Program-made: the position numbers and the translations under genes | Notes under the pieces: model-generated | The model's database searches: none | The model's input: the letters and a program-made list of their open reading frames with translations, nothing else | Told to the model about the DNA's origin: nothing | Shown here: positions 60,641 through 64,000 of the stretch, piece by piece | Layout: the number at the start of each line of letters is the position of its first letter | Position numbering within the stretch: the stretch's first letter is position 1 | Assembly (NCBI GenBank): GCA_028023455.1 | Contig: JAQFVV010006640.1 | Coordinates: forward strand, 452,001 to 516,000 | Direction of reading: 5' to 3' | DNA length: 64,000 nt | DNA from: Epiperipatus broadwayi | Lineage: Eukaryota > Onychophora > Udeonychophora > Euonychophora > Peripatidae

Positions 60641-63600
60641 ATATTAATAAATACATAAAAATCTAATAAACTGTCATCAATAGCCATTGTAATATAATAA
60701 TACAAATTAATTTTACTTTAACTCCAATATAACAATGAATAATGAACATGAGTAAACAATTATAATATATCTTTTAAGCAATGTCTTATATTTAAGTGAG
60801 AAAAATGTTGCACTTTAACATAAGAATTAAAGATTTTTTGAAATTTTTATATAGTTTTTATTGAATTGTGAAATTTAAATAGATAAGATTTGACTCTAAT
60901 ACCGTTAATGAAGTATCACTCTCCTGTGTTCTATTTTTCATTTTAAATGATTTTTGTTTTCCTGTATAGAATTAGTGAGGTTGTGCAGTGATGTATTTTA
61001 GAGCTAACTTAAAGATTTCCAGTTTAAAACTAAACCTCTCTCTTCTGATTTTTAATTATCATCTGACCTCCCCAAACAACTAATCTTACATTTATTTTTA
61101 ATGGTCTTGTAATTAAAAATTTAATTATTTTAATTTGTATTACATACACATATATTAGCTTTTTATTTCATACTTCAGGCTATAAAATATTACATTTCGG
61201 TACCAAAACTATGCTAAGTTAGAGTGAATAAATTGTTTATTATAAAAATTAAAAATCTTAGTTATTAATCAAATATATATATATATGAATGCCTTGCGAT
61301 GCAATGCTTAAAACCTGATTCAAATTCCGATTGGTTATGGTTGAGATTATGAATAAATATTATAGTGTTAAGTTTTTTAAAGTCAGCCATAACAAACTCT
61401 TTTAGCCAGTCATTTGTTTGGTTTAAGAAATATATATTTATTATTAGCTAGAGCATAAAATGAGTGAAAACTATTTAAACTCCCATTACTCAGAAATTAT
61501 CAAGCATGCTGGGAAATGTCTTCTCTTTTATTAATTTTTTGATATACTTTTGGAGAGTTTATACTCTGTATTGGACTATGTAAAGACTGTTTTACTTTTT
61601 TATCTTTATATATATATGGAGTGCCTTGTTTGGTTACATTTCAATAAAATCTTTCAAATTATAGTACATACCTTGAAACTTATTATTAGAGCATAAGCTA
61701 TTTGTAGTGTGAAAAATTCCTCGATTAATCTCTTTTCTTATACATATATTTCATAAAACAGCTAACCAACCTCTGTTTATCAGTTGAACTAAACGCTTAA
61801 AACCTCTGAATATACACACACAAGTGTGAGTTTTAATTTCATTTATATATTTCAATTATGTCTTTCATTGATTTTTAAGAAGTAAATACAAATCAGTCAT
61901 ATATTTAATTCATAACTACATCATTATTTTTATCTTACAATGGGTTAGAGTAATTCATATCCACATTATTACAGCAAATGGTCACACTGTAAGGTAAGGA
62001 CCTGTAACAAATTTGTAGTGCTACAAATATATGTAAAAAATTTGAATAATTATTAATTATTAATGGTATATTATGTTCAATAAATCCATTCTATTCTTAA
62101 CTCTTGTTAAACACATATAATCTCATTTATTCATAGCCTGACAAAAAGTAATTATTTCCCATAATTGTATATACATATAGTAAAAAAATCAAGTTATACA
62201 TCATGTGATTTAATTTAATAAGCTTGTATTACAAATGTACTATAATGAGCATGCTAATAACTCTTAACAAGTTTTTTTAAATATCTCTATTCTCAAACCG
62301 GTTTCAACCTGTTGGCTACCATCAGTGGAGCACTAGGATGTTCAGAAATTAGATCTAAAAATACCAGCTCTAGTCCAGCATTTATCTAATAGTTAATTAT
62401 TAAGTAGAACAATCTGAAATTTTCAAACATATATATGTCTTCAAATCCAGAAATCTAACTTAAATAGCTTTATGACACTGGACTAAGTTCAGATATACAA
62501 TATATTAATAGCTTTAGCAATATAACATTGCCATATATATATTAATTGAAGTGATAATTTCCCCTTCTTAATGTTGATCACATTAATACAGATTTCTAGT
62601 GTTAAATCTAACTAATGAATGACAATTGGCAAGTATAGAATAAATTTCAACTAAATTGACTTATAATCTAATTTACAAAATCCAATTTGAAAGTCTGAGT
62701 TCAAATTTTTTTAATTTACAAAGTTTGTAGTTAAACAGCATTAATTAATATGTACTGTTAATGTAATGATAACCTATAAATTGAATTATAAGCTAATTTG
62801 AATGATGCTATATAAAGATTACCCCTATATTGAATTTCACAATAAATGTCATTCTCTAATCTACTGTCCATGTGAAGGCTTGGAAGATAAATAAAAAAAT
62901 AAGATTATATTTCGTTCATTACACAGTTAGCATTTATATTATAGGGGATTGCATTAGGTTGGGAAAATATTATTGCAATTAATATTACATATTATTTAGG
63001 ACAGTCTGTTTTTTTTATCTTAGCATACTTCAATATTGTAATATCTGTTTAAATGCTACTATAAACAAAACATTATGAATTTAAATTTGTATTTCAATAG
63101 ATATTACAATATTGATCTATATAAAATAATTATAGCAAACTGATCAAAAATATAAAATAATATATTCAGTATATATAAAATAATTGCAGCATATTCAAAG
63201 TGTTTATCTTACAGCTGTGATTCAAAAGATTGGAATCTTTACTATAAAATATGCATACTGTATATTGCTTTTATCTCTCATTGCGCCTTTTTTATATAAT
63301 AATCTTATATTTAATATATATATATAGCTAATGCATTTGTCTACTTTGGTAATGCATTTGTCTACCAAAGTAATGATACTTAAATAATTTTTAAATTGCC
63401 AACAAAATTATTTTTTAAAAATAGCTAGCCTATAATCAAAGCTTCTCTTCATTGGGCAGAAAATAGATATTTAATGATTTTTAGTAAAATAAGAGAGGAA
63501 AACATTTTTCATCATTTTAATCTTAAGATCACTAATTTAGAAAATATTACGTTTTCTTCATTGCCTTTTTAAAGGAATTCTAGAGAGGTCTTTTAAATTG

Positions 63601-64000
63601 TTTGTGTGTATATATATGCTTCTCAGTATCCGTGTTTGTATTAGAAAAAATAGAAGAAAAAAAGAAGTAATACAATTTGATAATTCTTTCTGATCATTTA
63701 TCTTTTGCTTTCCATTCCTTCTCTGCCTATTTCTTCAACAGTCAATCGATAAAGAAATAATGAAACAGAAAATATAATCAAATTTTCCAACTTTCAGAAG
63801 AGTGGAGGTTTGGGATCTTTATATCATTGCTTTATTTTCTATTTTATAATAATTAGATAATCATTTACTCACAACTATTTGGATAGCTTGCAGAATTATT
63901 TATGAGACAGACAAACTGAAAAAAATCTTAAGCCTGTTTAGAATCTGAAAACATTTAGGAAGTTTAATAAACATATTTGACAGATGGACAGACAGAAAGA
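60641..64000. other. No gene recognised; presumably SLC23 intron
   Basis: AT-rich with TA tracts (61272-61286, 63311-63328) and no recognised exon. A small inverted pair aatgcatttgtctac.. / ttggta is at 63330-63370. Confidence 0.4.

Overview
The window is strongly AT-rich, gene-poor animal DNA. The animal assignment rests on spliced coding exons of an SLC23 (nucleobase/ascorbate) transporter with a very long intron, together with LINE, hAT, Ty3/gypsy, tRNA-SINE and hammerhead-ribozyme repeats typical of metazoan genomes. An invertebrate with a large, repeat-rich genome fits, but the sequence does not fix the phylum. There are no bacterial operons, CRISPR arrays or rRNA genes.

The one host gene I can support is SLC23-like on the + strand: a candidate first coding exon at 29746-29781 (perfect GTAAGT donor) and a highly recognisable exon at 59261-59368 (ends ...EDVPPWYLCIFLGLQ), both phase 0. 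If the two belong together, about 29.5 kb between them is a single intron holding most of the mobile DNA described here. An unrecognised 117-codon minus-strand frame lies at 30324-30677.

Layout. 0.2-1.2 kb: decayed LINE reverse transcriptase. 4.5 kb: tRNA-headed SINE with a 15-bp target duplication. 5.5-6.25 kb: two ribozyme elements head to head as a large palindrome. 9.05-10.18 kb: decayed hAT-like transposon with terminal inverted repeats. 12.7-15.3 kb: decayed Ty3/gypsy gag-protease between LTR remnants, with another LTR-like fragment at 18.5 kb. 19.0-20.3 and 32.5-33.8 kb: two copies of a composite repeat that starts with a foldback element. 20.75-22.5 and 44.2-48.8 kb: two very similar copies of a young CR1/L2-like non-LTR retrotransposon, the second carrying ORF1 (PHD-like finger plus SGNH esterase) and ORF2 (endonuclease plus RT). 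40.5-49.5 kb: a tandem ribozyme element split by an 8.15-kb nested insertion. 55.7-58.9 kb: old RTE-clade LINE interrupted by a ribozyme-element dimer. 59.9-60.6 kb: another, more decayed ribozyme dimer.

The main discovery candidate is the dispersed family of about 0.4-0.53-kb units carrying a type I hammerhead-ribozyme core (CTGATGA, a GTGCTG/CAGCAC stem with GTT loop, GAAA, a palindromic ATACGTAT-like stem III, and a stem I with internal loop). Nine copies of the motif occur in the window, several in tandem dimers, the arrangement known for retrozymes and Penelope-like element pseudo-LTRs. A second unexplained signal is a set of three nested stem-loops near 41.7 and 43.7 kb that share a ten-base apical loop, CTTATGRTGA, on stems of differing sequence.
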